From contig CAKZON010000068.1 of NCBI GenBank assembly GCA_937136425.1, positions 186,001 through 250,000 on the forward strand: 64,000 bases of DNA, written 5' to 3'. The notes under the pieces are model-generated. The model did not search any database. It saw only the letters and a list, made by a program, of their open reading frames with translations, and was not told where the DNA came from. The position numbers and the translations under genes are program-made. The DNA comes from an uncultured Crocinitomix sp. (GTDB lineage Bacteria; Bacteroidota; Bacteroidia; Flavobacteriales_D; Crocinitomicaceae). Positions 8,210 to 16,453 of the stretch are shown here, piece by piece. Position 1 is the stretch's first letter. Every line of letters starts with the position of its first letter.

Positions 8210-9220
8210 ATGATATTTGTCACAGGTGCAACGGGATTGCTAGGAAGCCACGTTTTAGTTGAACTACTGAAAAGAGGAAAAACTGTGCGTGCCTTAAAGC
8301 GTAAAACAAGTAATCTTAAACCCGTACAGTCAGTTTTCAAACATTTTTTTGGAGAAAATGCAGACACTGAGTTTAACAAAATTGAATGGGTTGAAGGAGA
8401 TATATTAGACATTCAGTCTCTTGAAGAAGGCATTGAAGGTTGTTCCATTGTTTATCATTGTGCCGCACTCGTGTCATTTAGAAAAAAAGACTTTAAAATG
8501 TTGATGAAAATCAACAAAGAGGGAACGGCAAATGTTGTAAATGTAAGCTTAAACCACAATGTTTCTCAATTTTGTCATGTTAGCTCTACTGCAGCAATTG
8601 GTCGGTCTGTTTCAAAGGAAATATATGATGAAAGCAATAAATGGGTTAACTCTGGCGAAAACTCAAACTATGCCATAAGTAAATTTAGCGCCGAAAATGA
8701 AGTTTGGCGTGGTAAAGAAGAAGGTTTAAATGTGATAATTATTAATCCTTGTGTGATTTTAGGTGTGGGAGATTGGAATGAGAGTTCTTTGAGTCTTTTT
8801 AAGGTTGTTAAAAAAGGATTGAAGTTTTATACCCCTGGTACTAATGCATTTGTTGATGCTCGAGATGTTGCTTATGTCTTTTGCGAATTATCAGAACGCA
8901 AAATTGAGAATGAGCGCTTTTTAGTCATTTCTGAAAATGTGCCTTTTAAACTCTTGTTTGAAAAAATAGCGGAAGAATTTGGGGTTAAACCACCAACAAT
9001 TCAAGTAAAAAAATGGATGACCGGAATTGCATGGAGGATCGAGGGTGTTTTGGCGTATTTATTTGGCAAAAAGCAAAATATTACAAAGGAAACGGCTCAA
9101 AGCTCAATGATGACAACCAAATATTCCAACGAAAAAATTAAAGCCGCAATTGGGCACGAATTTATTTCGATTGACGACTCTGTTAAACACGCCGTGCAAT
9201 ACTTCAAAGCACAAGGCTAA
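8210..9220 (+). CDS. Extended short-chain dehydrogenase (NAD(P)-dependent epimerase/dehydratase or dihydroflavonol reductase-like)
   Basis: Cytoplasmic oxidoreductase or epimerase of the extended SDR family, 336 residues. The Rossmann motif GATGLLG starts at residue 6, the VYHCAALVSF strand is near residue 85, a Ser/Thr active-site region is at HVSSTAAIG, and the catalytic pair Tyr154/Lys158 lies in YAISK. The spacing is that of flavonol reductase/3-beta-HSD-type members, which reduce carbonyls on sugars, lipids or aldehydes; the substrate cannot be read from sequence. The gene converges on the DUF2480 gene with a gap of 3 bp. The first ATG immediately gives the Rossmann strand, so the start is firm. 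Confidence 0.87.
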   Translation: MIFVTGATGLLGSHVLVELLKRGKTVRALKRKTSNLKPVQSVFKHFFGENADTEFNKIEWVEGDILDIQSLEEGIEGCSIVYHCAALVSFRKKDFKMLMKINKEGTANVVNVSLNHNVSQFCHVSSTAAIGRSVSKEIYDESNKWVNSGENSNYAISKFSAENEVWRGKEEGLNVIIINPCVILGVGDWNESSLSLFKVVKKGLKFYTPGTNAFVDARDVAYVFCELSERKIENERFLVISENVPFKLLFEKIAEEFGVKPPTIQVKKWMTGIAWRIEGVLAYLFGKKQNITKETAQSSMMTTKYSNEKIKAAIGHEFISIDDSVKHAVQYFKAQG

Positions 9221-9223
9221 TCT

Positions 9224-9730
9224 CTATTTTTTCTTTTTATAAACCGGTACAGCAGAGCACGGCTCGCCAAACATGAGGTTTTTTACAATTGGAACGAGGC
9301 GCTTAGTTAAAACAACATAGGCTTTATTTGGATTAGGAATTTCAGAACACCCCTTCACCATTACGCGTTTATCAGCTAAATCATTAATCTCCCAACTATT
9401 TAGGTTATCAAAAAATAAATCCTCTTTTGCCTGATTTTCATCACCGTAAATAATGGACTCGGCCTCCTGCAAATTTGTTACTAATAGCATATACGCCCAA
9501 GCCGGAACAATAGCATCATTAGAACAATAAATATAAACATGCTTATTCTCATAAACCGTCCAGTCGTGCTCCTTTACCCAAGCTCTAAATTCTTTTTCAC
9601 GCAAGACGAGTTCATTCCACAACAATTCCTTTAGATCAATACCAACAAGTGGCGCTTTATTTACAAAATCAATTAGGTCAATTTGCTCAATTCCTGCATT
9701 GGCAACCTTATTTACAATTTCACCTTCCAT
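9224..9730 (-). CDS. DUF2480 family protein
   Basis: Bacteroidota-specific conserved protein, 168 residues, cytoplasmic. The family features are visible: N-terminal EIVNKVANAGIEQIDL, a central WTVYENKHVYIYCSNDAIVP followed by AWAYMLL, then KRVMVKGCSEIPNP and the C-terminal MFGEPCSAVPVYKKKK. Three cysteines sit in conserved-looking motifs (YCS, KGCSE, GEPCS), which would suit metal or Fe-S binding. From general knowledge, DUF2480 genes often sit with sufE and sufT; here they are 40 kb apart, although both are in this window. The -7 element ends 4 nt before the ATG. Biochemical role unknown. Confidence 0.85.
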   Translation of the reverse strand: MEGEIVNKVANAGIEQIDLIDFVNKAPLVGIDLKELLWNELVLREKEFRAWVKEHDWTVYENKHVYIYCSNDAIVPAWAYMLLVTNLQEAESIIYGDENQAKEDLFFDNLNSWEINDLADKRVMVKGCSEIPNPNKAYVVLTKRLVPIVKNLMFGEPCSAVPVYKKKK

Positions 9731-9734
9731 ATTA

Positions 9735-9742
9735 CAAAGTTA
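9735..9742 (-). promoter_or_regulatory. -7 element placed 4 nt before the DUF2480 ATG
   Basis: On the minus strand this reads TAACTTTG, an exact TAnnTTTG match, with 4 nt between it and the ATG at 9728-9730. It suggests a leaderless mRNA. Confidence 0.55.
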
Positions 9743-9829
9743 AGACGAAATGAAACGCCAACTACACTGCTCTCATTTCATTTTTACTATTTTTATCTTT
9801 TGTGCACGTAAAAAAGTGAATATTATACT

Positions 9830-10156
9830 ATGGATTTAGCAAACCGAATGATTCAATGTCAACAATGTTTAATAAGAGAATTTAACCCAAGAAACGGTGT
9901 TGTTTGTTCATTAACGCATGCAAAACCTGAGTTTGAAGGAAAAGAATGTCCTGATTTTGAGGAAGACCCAAAGGTAGACAAAGAACGTGCCCGACAAATT
10001 GCAACAGCTACGGGAAGAGCGGAACGAGAAAAAGCTTTAAAGAATGCTCCTAGACAACCCATTAGTACAAAAGCAGTTTTATCAGTTATTGGTACCATTT
10101 TATTAGTAGCAATTATTATTGCAATTAGAATTGCCATACGATATGGCAATAGTTAA
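9830..10156 (+). CDS. Small membrane protein with four-cysteine zinc-ribbon-like head
   Basis: 108 residues. The N-terminal 45 residues hold Cys10-x2-Cys13-x12-Cys26-x13-Cys40 in the pattern CQQC, VVCSLTHAKPEF, CPDF. This arrangement recurs in Bacteroidota membrane proteins and probably binds a metal. A charged linker follows, then one membrane helix near the C-terminus (AVLSVIGTILLVAIIIAIRI). With no signal peptide, the cysteine head should face the cytoplasm. The end of the gene overlaps the start of the next membrane protein by 14 bp, so the two are likely co-translated. Function unknown. Confidence 0.72.
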   Translation: MDLANRMIQCQQCLIREFNPRNGVVCSLTHAKPEFEGKECPDFEEDPKVDKERARQIATATGRAEREKALKNAPRQPISTKAVLSVIGTILLVAIIIAIRIAIRYGNS

Positions 10157-10565
10157 TTCTATTGATCCGATAATTGTAGAAACTACTACGTACGTTATCC
10201 CATATATTGGAATAGCCGTAATACTTACTATTTGCCTGCAACTTCTCAAATTCTATCTAAACATAATTGTAGGCGAGCAGTTTTATCCCAATGCGCATAG
10301 TTATGATGATCAAATGCGAAAAATTGGAGATGATGGAGTTGACACAATAGCCAATTTATCAAAGGATGATAAACGATTTCGCATTGCTGAGCGAACAATT
10401 GACGGAGGAATTATGTATCCTAAATACATTTATTTTCTTATTCCTTACTGGACAGAATTACCAAAAACTAAAAAAGGGAAAGTAGCTGGTTATCTTGTTG
10501 CAATTATCACCGTTCTGCAGATTATACTTATTACTTACCTTTATTTCTCTGCAAAAAATACCTAG
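10143..10565 (+). CDS. Small two-helix membrane protein of unknown function
   Basis: 140 residues from the ATG at 10143; the frame is open upstream to a TTG at 10119, but that would start inside the preceding helix-coding region with no gain. Helices lie at about 20-42 (VIPYIGIAVILTICLQLLKFY) and 113-135 (AGYLVAIITVLQIILITYLYF). The central loop is acidic and then basic, with SKDDKRFRIAERTIDGG. It overlaps the four-cysteine protein by 14 bp and is followed by a strong terminator, so the pair forms one unit. I recognise no family. Confidence 0.68.
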   Translation: MAIVNSIDPIIVETTTYVIPYIGIAVILTICLQLLKFYLNIIVGEQFYPNAHSYDDQMRKIGDDGVDTIANLSKDDKRFRIAERTIDGGIMYPKYIYFLIPYWTELPKTKKGKVAGYLVAIITVLQIILITYLYFSAKNT

Positions 10566-10583
10566 AAGTTTGTCATAAAAACT

Positions 10584-10617
10584 AAAATCCGATCATTCCC
10601 CCAAACGATCGGATTTT
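10584..10617 (+). terminator. Intrinsic terminator of the 9830-10565 gene pair
   Basis: Perfect 11-bp stem, AAAATCCGATC against GATCGGATTTT, with a 12-nt C/A-rich loop, beginning 18 bp past the stop codon. Confidence 0.82.
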
Positions 10618-10782
10618 GATATGAAAAAAACCGAATATTATAAAAATACTCGCACTTGAATTCAGCCTTGAACCGAATTAAATCTACATGACAAATGTAT
10701 AGCTACATGATTAGTTTAGCATTAAGTCTATGTTTAGTTTACGTTAAGCTTTAAACTCCTCTTCGCATTAGAAAATTGCTCG

Positions 10783-10790
10783 TATCTTTG
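10783..10790 (+). promoter_or_regulatory. -7 element placed 4 nt before the helicase ATG
   Basis: TATCTTTG is an exact match to TAnnTTTG and is separated from the ATG at 10795 by CGGT only, suggesting a leaderless transcript for the helicase operon. Confidence 0.55.
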
Positions 10791-10794
10791 CGGT

Positions 10795-12045
10795 ATGCGA
10801 TTTAGCGAGTATCGAATTTCAAGGGAATTAAAAAGTAATTTGGAAGAAATGGGATTTAAACGCCCAACAGACATCCAGTTTAAGTGTATTCCTAACATTC
10901 AAAAAGGAGAAGATTTGTTGGCCATTGCGCAAACAGGAACGGGTAAAACCGCCGCGTTTGCAATTCCAATAATTGACAAAATTCAATTTAACCGAAAAAC
11001 TCCGGGGAAAGATGGAATCAAATGTATAGTAATGGTTCCTACGCGTGAATTATGTACTCAAATTACAGATGTTTTTAATCAAATTGCTCGTAAAACCAAA
11101 GTGAAAACCATGGCTGTTTATGGTGGTGTTGAGCAAGATTCGCAGATAGAAAGATTAATTGCAGGTATTGATATTTTAGTCACAACACCTGGCCGGATGT
11201 TTGATTTAGTGAGCCAAGGTTATATAAAACTCAATAAAATTGAAACATTGATTTTAGATGAGGCTGACCAAATGCTAAATCTTGGTTTTTATAAAGATAT
11301 TGAAGATTTGATCCGATTTTTGCCAAAAAAACGTCAAACTTTGTTCTTTTCAGCCACAATTGATAAAAAAATAAAGAAATTAGCCTATTCTTTGGTTAAT
11401 AGCAAAGCTATTCGAATTCAAATTTCACCCAAAAACCCTGTTTCTAAAAATGTGACTCACGCTATTACGTTTGTTGAAATGGATGATAAACGCTTTTTCC
11501 TTGAACGCATATTAAAAGAGAAAGAAGCCTTAAGATTCATGATTTTTGTTCGAACCAAAGTTCGTGCTGAACGCGTTAAAGCAGCCATGCACAGAGTTGG
11601 AATTGAAACGGAAGCGATTCATGGAGATAAAGAACAAAAAGATCGACAAAAGGTTTTGAATGATTTTAAAGCCAATAAAACACGGGTTTTAATTGCAACA
11701 GATGTTAGTGCAAGAGGAATTGATATTCCTAATGTTGACTATGTTATTAATTATGACATGCCAGATATTGCAGAAAATTATGTGCACCGCGTTGGGCGAA
11801 CTGGCCGTGGAAAAAATAAAGGCCAAGCACTTGCATTTTGTAGTTCTGGTGAACGTGAGTTACTAAAAGGAATTGAAGAATATATTACCGTTCCTATTGA
11901 CGTTTTAGAGACAAATAAAAAGGAAATTGAAGAAACCATTCTTTTTTCGGATGATGGAACCAATAATTGGAAAGCTTTAATGCAAAAAGACGAAGCCGAT
12001 AAAAAGAAAAAACGAAAAGGTTCTGGCAAAGGCAAACGGAACTAA
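10795..12045 (+). CDS. DEAD-box ATP-dependent RNA helicase (RhlE-like)
   Basis: Unwinds RNA duplexes using ATP; in bacteria this group acts in ribosome assembly, RNA decay and cold adaptation. Motifs in order: Q motif with the upstream aromatic (FSEY, then GFKRPTDIQ), motif I AQTGTGKT (Lys51), Ia PTRELC, Ib TPGR, II DEAD (155-158), III SAT, then domain 2 with IHGDKEQKDR, V ATDVSARGIDI and VI HRVGRTGR. A short lysine/arginine tail (KKKKRKGSGKGKRN) should add RNA affinity. The length of 416 is normal. Two lipoprotein genes follow at 16 bp, probably in the same transcript. Confidence 0.95.
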   Translation: MRFSEYRISRELKSNLEEMGFKRPTDIQFKCIPNIQKGEDLLAIAQTGTGKTAAFAIPIIDKIQFNRKTPGKDGIKCIVMVPTRELCTQITDVFNQIARKTKVKTMAVYGGVEQDSQIERLIAGIDILVTTPGRMFDLVSQGYIKLNKIETLILDEADQMLNLGFYKDIEDLIRFLPKKRQTLFFSATIDKKIKKLAYSLVNSKAIRIQISPKNPVSKNVTHAITFVEMDDKRFFLERILKEKEALRFMIFVRTKVRAERVKAAMHRVGIETEAIHGDKEQKDRQKVLNDFKANKTRVLIATDVSARGIDIPNVDYVINYDMPDIAENYVHRVGRTGRGKNKGQALAFCSSGERELLKGIEEYITVPIDVLETNKKEIEETILFSDDGTNNWKALMQKDEADKKKKRKGSGKGKRN

Positions 12046-12061
12046 CTACCCCTAAAAGCAA

Positions 12062-13099
12062 ATGCAAAAAATGAAACATGTTGTACTCTTATTTTTAATC
12101 TGTGGGCTAGTCTACAAATGCAAATTTGAGGAGCCTGTAAATCCAAATGCTTTAACCGAACCTTTAACCGTAGAAAATGGGGAAGTTGGCTGGAAAATTG
12201 AAGTTCCGGCAGGTTGGGAAGTTGCAAGTGAAGATGAATCAAAGGAAACCAATAAAAGAGGTATTGAAAAGATTGAAGAAGCAATGGACAGTGATTATGA
12301 TACTTCTGAATGGTTCAGTTTATTGAGTATTACTAAAAATGAAACTAATATTTTAGCTATATCTGCTGAACCTTTTTTCGAAGAATACATCAATGAATGG
12401 GAAGTTAATAATGAGTTTTTAAGAGAAATTTTATTGATTACTTATGCAGATCAAGGTATGACGGCAGAATTTTCTCCTGTTATGGATGTCGATATTAATG
12501 GGGTTGAATTCAATACCTATTCTATTTCCATTTCCAAACTAGGTGATAGTAAAACTATTAAACAGAGAGTTTATTCAACGCTGCATAATGGTTACGACCT
12601 ATCCGCATCTATTACTTATGCAGATGACGAAATAAAGGATGAAATGATTTCCATTTGGAAAACTTCAGAATTTGAAATCAAACAAATGCCAGACTCTTTA
12701 ATTGAGCATTACGCTAAAATGGAAAAAACTTACACCGCGCACGTTGCAAGAGGTGATCAAGCTTTTGAACAATCGAAATTTGGAGAGGCTACTTTCTGGT
12801 ATACAAAAGCCTATGAACTGAACCCTCTGGATGAATACCCAATTAGTCAACTTACTGTTTGCGAAGACCTGTGGAATGAATCTAGCGAGAAAGAAATGGA
12901 AGCAGTGGAATTAGAATGGCAATTCCAGCAAATAGTTGACAAAGCGGATGAATTGTTTGAAACAAGGTATATTATGGATTCATATGATTATTATCAAAGA
13001 GCACTTACAATCAAGCCGAATGATACCTATGTAAAAAATAAATTACTCGAAAACAAAAGACTCATACAAATGGATTGGCCTGATTGGACTCCAGAATAG
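12062..13099 (+). CDS. TPR-containing lipoprotein-like protein, paralogue 1
   Basis: 345 residues. A short hydrophobic leader ends in a cysteine (CGLVYKC), so it may be a lipoprotein, although Lys before the Cys makes the lipobox poor. The middle (about 30-220) is an unrecognised domain starting NPNALTEPLTVEN and GWKIEVPAGWEVASE, which recalls small periplasmic domains of stress-response lipoproteins. The C-terminal third carries TPR-like helices (GDQAFEQSKFGEATFWYTKAYELNP). The next gene is a clear tandem copy. It lies 16 bp after the helicase gene. Function unknown. Confidence 0.7.
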   Translation: MQKMKHVVLLFLICGLVYKCKFEEPVNPNALTEPLTVENGEVGWKIEVPAGWEVASEDESKETNKRGIEKIEEAMDSDYDTSEWFSLLSITKNETNILAISAEPFFEEYINEWEVNNEFLREILLITYADQGMTAEFSPVMDVDINGVEFNTYSISISKLGDSKTIKQRVYSTLHNGYDLSASITYADDEIKDEMISIWKTSEFEIKQMPDSLIEHYAKMEKTYTAHVARGDQAFEQSKFGEATFWYTKAYELNPLDEYPISQLTVCEDLWNESSEKEMEAVELEWQFQQIVDKADELFETRYIMDSYDYYQRALTIKPNDTYVKNKLLENKRLIQMDWPDWTPE

Positions 13100-13112
13100 T
13101 GTGCATAAACAA

Positions 13113-14114
13113 ATGCAAAAAGTGAAATTTGCAATACTCTTATTTTTAGTCAGTGGACTGTTCTACGGATGCAAATTTGGACCGCCCATAAACCCAAACG
13201 CATTAACCGAGCCTTTAACTGTAGAAAATAAAGAGGTGGGTTGGAAAATTGAAGTTCCGAAAGGATGGGAAGTTGCAAGTGAAACTGAAGGATTAGCACA
13301 TCATAAGAAAGAAATACAAAAAATTGATTTAAGGCTTAATCACGAGTCTAGTACTGACGAATTAATCAATTTACTAAAGATAACAAAGAATGAAGTTAGC
13401 ACATTAGCAATAAGTGCTGAACCTGTTTATGAAGAAGTTTTAGGAGAATGGGAGTTAAACAATGAAATAGCGCGAAAATTTTTAATTGCAGCTTATAGAT
13501 TTGGAGATTCAACAGCAAATGTATCAGAACCAACAACTGTAACTATTAATGGGCTTGATTTTATTACTTATTCCATCTCATATTCAAAACAAGGTTCGGA
13601 TACGGTTACAAAACAAAACGTTTATTCAGCCTTCTATAATGGATACGATTTATCTGCCTCAATTACTTATTTGGAAGACGAGATGAAAGATGAAATGTTA
13701 GCTATTTGGAACTCTTCTCAATTTGAAATAAGAGAAATACCTGATTCAATAAAAGCACATTATGCTGAGATGGAAAGTAGGTATGAGCGCTATATAATTG
13801 ATGCCGATAAAGCTTTAGAGCAATTAAAATATGCAGAAGCCATGTATTGGTATGAAAAAGCATATGATCTAAATCCACTCAATAGATATGGACTCAACCA
13901 ATTTGCTAACATTAACGTTAAAATGGAAGAAGCTGATTACGAAATATTGGACAATTTGAAACTATATGAGCGGGTAATTGCTAAAGCGGATTCTCTTTTC
14001 AATAATAAAGCTTACGAAGACGCTCTTGAATATTACGAACGAGCGACTAAAATGCTGCCGAATGAAGCACATCCAAAAGACCGAATAGTGAAGATTAAGC
14101 AATTGTTGAAATAA
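13113..14114 (+). CDS. TPR-containing lipoprotein, paralogue 2
   Basis: 333 residues from the ATG at 13113; a GTG four codons upstream is possible but the ATG matches the start of the paralogue (MQKVKFAILLFLVSG aligned with MQKMKHVVLLFLICG). The leader ends in LFYGC, a better lipobox than the first copy has. NPNALTEPLTVEN and GWKIEVPKGWEVASE repeat the first copy almost word for word, then the sequences drift apart while keeping length and the TPR-like C-terminus (ADKALEQLKYAEAMYWYEKA). The gap to the first copy is 13 bp, so both are in one operon. A local duplication is the simple explanation. Confidence 0.72.
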   Translation: MQKVKFAILLFLVSGLFYGCKFGPPINPNALTEPLTVENKEVGWKIEVPKGWEVASETEGLAHHKKEIQKIDLRLNHESSTDELINLLKITKNEVSTLAISAEPVYEEVLGEWELNNEIARKFLIAAYRFGDSTANVSEPTTVTINGLDFITYSISYSKQGSDTVTKQNVYSAFYNGYDLSASITYLEDEMKDEMLAIWNSSQFEIREIPDSIKAHYAEMESRYERYIIDADKALEQLKYAEAMYWYEKAYDLNPLNRYGLNQFANINVKMEEADYEILDNLKLYERVIAKADSLFNNKAYEDALEYYERATKMLPNEAHPKDRIVKIKQLLK

Positions 14115-14125
14115 GAATAGTTTAA

Positions 14126-14584
14126 TTAAGCATTCAGGTCATCTACCAACCATTTTTCCTTAAAACCTTCTTGCAACAATACAAGAATCTCTTCAAATTG
14201 CTCTTGTAATCCCTCATGTACAATATGCAATGGTTTCTTATGCGAATCTCGAATAACAATCATGCGAGTTTGTTTAGAAATCCCCATATAGTCAGTAGTT
14301 GATTTTTCATTCCACACGATTTGCAATGTTGCAATATTAGAAGTATCTAACCTTTTTACTATTCGCGTAATTGAATACAATGTTGTAATTGCATCCTTTT
14401 GATAAGTCACTTTTTTAAGTGTAAACGAAAACAGCAGCCCAATTCCCCAAGGAATGCATATTGCCCAAATGGGTGTTTCATCTCCCCTCACATAATTCAT
14501 GACCAATAATGCCGTTCCAATTAACAACATGAAAATAATTAATCCCTTAATTTTACCTGAAGTATTAGATACAATTTGGCTCAT
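14126..14584 (-). CDS. Membrane protein with two N-terminal helices and a PH-like domain
   Basis: 152 residues. Two membrane helices (about 12-32 and 39-56) form a hairpin, then a soluble all-beta region with LKKVTYQKDAITTLYSITR and IATLQIVWNEKST resembles bacterial PH-like (YdbS or DUF304-type) domains, ending in an amphipathic helix (QEQFEEILVLLQEGFKEKW). No catalytic residues are visible. It is convergent with the lipoprotein pair, and the terminator of the GldL-like gene lies just upstream, so it is a separate unit. The PH-like assignment is by pattern only. Confidence 0.6.
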   Translation of the reverse strand: MSQIVSNTSGKIKGLIIFMLLIGTALLVMNYVRGDETPIWAICIPWGIGLLFSFTLKKVTYQKDAITTLYSITRIVKRLDTSNIATLQIVWNEKSTTDYMGISKQTRMIVIRDSHKKPLHIVHEGLQEQFEEILVLLQEGFKEKWLVDDLNA

Positions 14585-14604
14585 AGAATGAAAAGTAATT
14601 TACA

Positions 14605-14643
14605 AATAAAGGCCAGTTTATAAACATAAAACCAGCCTTTATT
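14605..14643 (-). terminator. Intrinsic terminator downstream of the GldL-like gene
   Basis: AATAAAGGC (14605-14613) pairs with GCCTTTATT (14635-14643), and the inner bases extend the stem with wobbles when read on the minus strand. It begins 14 bp past the stop at 14657. Confidence 0.72.
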
Positions 14644-14656
14644 CTTTATAGCCTTT

Positions 14657-15862
14657 TTAATTATTGGCGAGCATCCCTTTTCGCAAACTCAAATAACTAT
14701 TTTCATTTGATCTAATTTGCACTTGAATGTCAACCAATTCATGCAATACAACAGTAATTACAGTTCTAGTCATTTGTAAATTATCCAATTGCACAGGCAT
14801 TAAACTTGCACCACCTTTAATTACCGCCAAGTTTTGATTGTAAGCCGTAACAGCGTCATTAAAGCTTGTATATGACAATTCACCGCCGCCTTGCGTAAAA
14901 TATTGCTCAATAACATCTGCATCTAACGTGTTTTTTAAATCTGCACTTGTAAGTGTTGCTGCAACTTCTTTAGAAACTCCGTTAGACTTTGATATTAAAT
15001 TGATTTTAATTGCCTCAATTTTCTCATCTAATTCGGCCGTAATGCTGCGCAATTTGTTGATGTTTTCGTTGTCCAAATTTGACATTTGTTCATACAAAGT
15101 CTCATTATTCTGCTCTAAATTTATGGCGTTTTGCTCCTGAAAACTATCCATGGATGCAACACTGTCATTAATGTTTTGTGAAACTCCCATGCTAAATAGC
15201 ATTAACAACATTCCGCAACCTGCCACCATAAAAGTAGTGTGAATAATTGCATTGAATTTAGTTGCTGGATCTTTAAACCTTGTAAAAAAATAGATGGGAA
15301 TGAAGACCAGAAAAAAGGTTATAAAACTGCCATAAAATAAGATGTTGGCCATGGGCCAGTGCATTACTTTGAATAAAACCCCAAGGGTGCCAATTATGGT
15401 GGTTAAAAAACCAATAATCATAATAATTCGATTCTTCTTTTCTTTATCATCCTGATATTTTAAAATGATATTTAAGGGTACAAAAACCAAACTAAACAAA
15501 ATTAATCCGGAAAATAATAGAATACCAGCACCAGGCCAGTGCTGTAGTTTGAATAGGCCGCCAAGTACGATAAAAGCCGCACTCATTAACCCTGTTATTT
15601 TTAATGTCCGCTTCATGGCGTAATAATATTTAAATGTTAATAAATCTCTCGTTTCATCCTCAATTTCTCGCAATTCTTTGCGGAAAAATCGGGCAATTGT
15701 ATTCCCATAGCACTTAAAAAAGTCCTCTCCCATTTTCATTTCATTCTCAATAATACAACAGACGTGATCCACGATATTGTCTCTGACGTCTTCAGTAACA
15801 ACACCCCTTTTCGTTATATCATTAATTATAAAATCAACTTCATTTTCTGAAATCTTATACAT
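14657..15862 (-). CDS. PadR-associated membrane protein with GldL-like repeats and periplasmic coiled coil
   Basis: 401 residues. An N-terminal cytoplasmic helical domain (1-70, with DNIVDHVCCIIENEM) resembles the small alpha-helical module that PadR-linked membrane proteins carry. Two helix pairs follow, each with the aromatic motif FK-x-x-HWP (FKLQHWPGAGILL and FKVMHWPMANILF), which is the hallmark of the T9SS motor protein GldL. A fifth helix (about residues 210-228) leads into a long coiled coil (LEQNNETLYEQMSNLDNENI) that recalls the start of GldM. It overlaps padR by 8 bp. It could be a stress-sensing membrane protein rather than a secretion component. Confidence 0.62.
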   Translation of the reverse strand: MYKISENEVDFIINDITKRGVVTEDVRDNIVDHVCCIIENEMKMGEDFFKCYGNTIARFFRKELREIEDETRDLLTFKYYYAMKRTLKITGLMSAAFIVLGGLFKLQHWPGAGILLFSGLILFSLVFVPLNIILKYQDDKEKKNRIIMIIGFLTTIIGTLGVLFKVMHWPMANILFYGSFITFFLVFIPIYFFTRFKDPATKFNAIIHTTFMVAGCGMLLMLFSMGVSQNINDSVASMDSFQEQNAINLEQNNETLYEQMSNLDNENINKLRSITAELDEKIEAIKINLISKSNGVSKEVAATLTSADLKNTLDADVIEQYFTQGGGELSYTSFNDAVTAYNQNLAVIKGGASLMPVQLDNLQMTRTVITVVLHELVDIQVQIRSNENSYLSLRKGMLANN

Positions 15863-16199
15863 TTTGTACGCTCGAATCTAAATCCAACAAAAAGCGCATG
15901 GTTTTCATAAAATCTGACAACTCATTTACACGGTCGGCAACTGTTGTTACTCCTTGATCTGTAAGAATGTAGTATTTGCGAACGCGTTTCCCAATATAAA
16001 CTTTCTCAACTGTCACATCTCCTTGCTTCTCGAGTGCATGAAGTGTTGGATACAATGCTCCTTCCGTAATTTGAATCTTACTGTCAGTTAATTCTTTCAC
16101 TTTTTGAGTGATCTCATAACCATACATTTTGTCATTGTCTTTTAATAGATTAAGTACAATGGTTTTTAAAGTTCCTTTAATTAGTTCTGATGAATACAT
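15855..16199 (-). CDS. PadR-family transcriptional regulator
   Basis: Winged-helix repressor of about 114 residues with the PadR signature: SSELIKGTLKTIVLNLL, MYGYEITQKV, then EGALYPTLHALEKQG and a wing KRVRKYYILTDQG. The C-terminal helix (VADRVNELSDFMKTMRFLL) dimerises. The start is the ATG at 16197-16199: a longer frame begins at 16214, but those extra codons coincide with a perfect -7 element TATATTTG. The gene overlaps the membrane protein by 8 bp and lies behind two inverted repeats, so it probably represses its own operon and uses the membrane protein as partner or target. Confidence 0.9.
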   Translation of the reverse strand: MYSSELIKGTLKTIVLNLLKDNDKMYGYEITQKVKELTDSKIQITEGALYPTLHALEKQGDVTVEKVYIGKRVRKYYILTDQGVTTVADRVNELSDFMKTMRFLLDLDSSVQNV

Positions 16200-16203
16200 A
16201 ACA

Positions 16204-16266
16204 CAAATATACATAAGAATCTAATGTATATGCAAATTAATACCTAAGAAATTTAGGTATTAATTT
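16204..16266 (-). promoter_or_regulatory. padR promoter with two inverted-repeat operators
   Basis: The -7 element TATATTTG (16204-16211, minus strand) ends 4 nt before the padR ATG. It is overlapped by arms ATATACAT (16207-16214) and ATGTATAT (16224-16231). Just upstream is a perfect 14-bp inverted repeat, AAATTAATACCTAA (16234-16247) and TTAGGTATTAATTT (16253-16266), with a 5-nt spacer. The position around and upstream of the promoter is what a dimeric repressor operator should show. Confidence 0.72.
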
Positions 16267-16453
16267 TTAAAGCACTGTTTTTCTGCCTGTTAAAGCATTA
16301 AAATGTAAACTTTTGAAAAACGATAAATAACACAATTAAAGGTCATTACATGAAATTGATCCATTCAAACCGATCTATATAAAACAAAAGCCCCTCAAAT
16401 GAAGCGGTATAAAAATTATCTCTTGCAACGATTGTTATTATATGTGATTTTTG

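Noticed and set aside
14657..15862. Annotation as GldL or GldM proper
   Set aside because: True GldL has only the first helix pair and GldM only one helix; this protein has an extra cytoplasmic head, two HWP pairs, and a padR partner, and no gldK/gldN neighbours.
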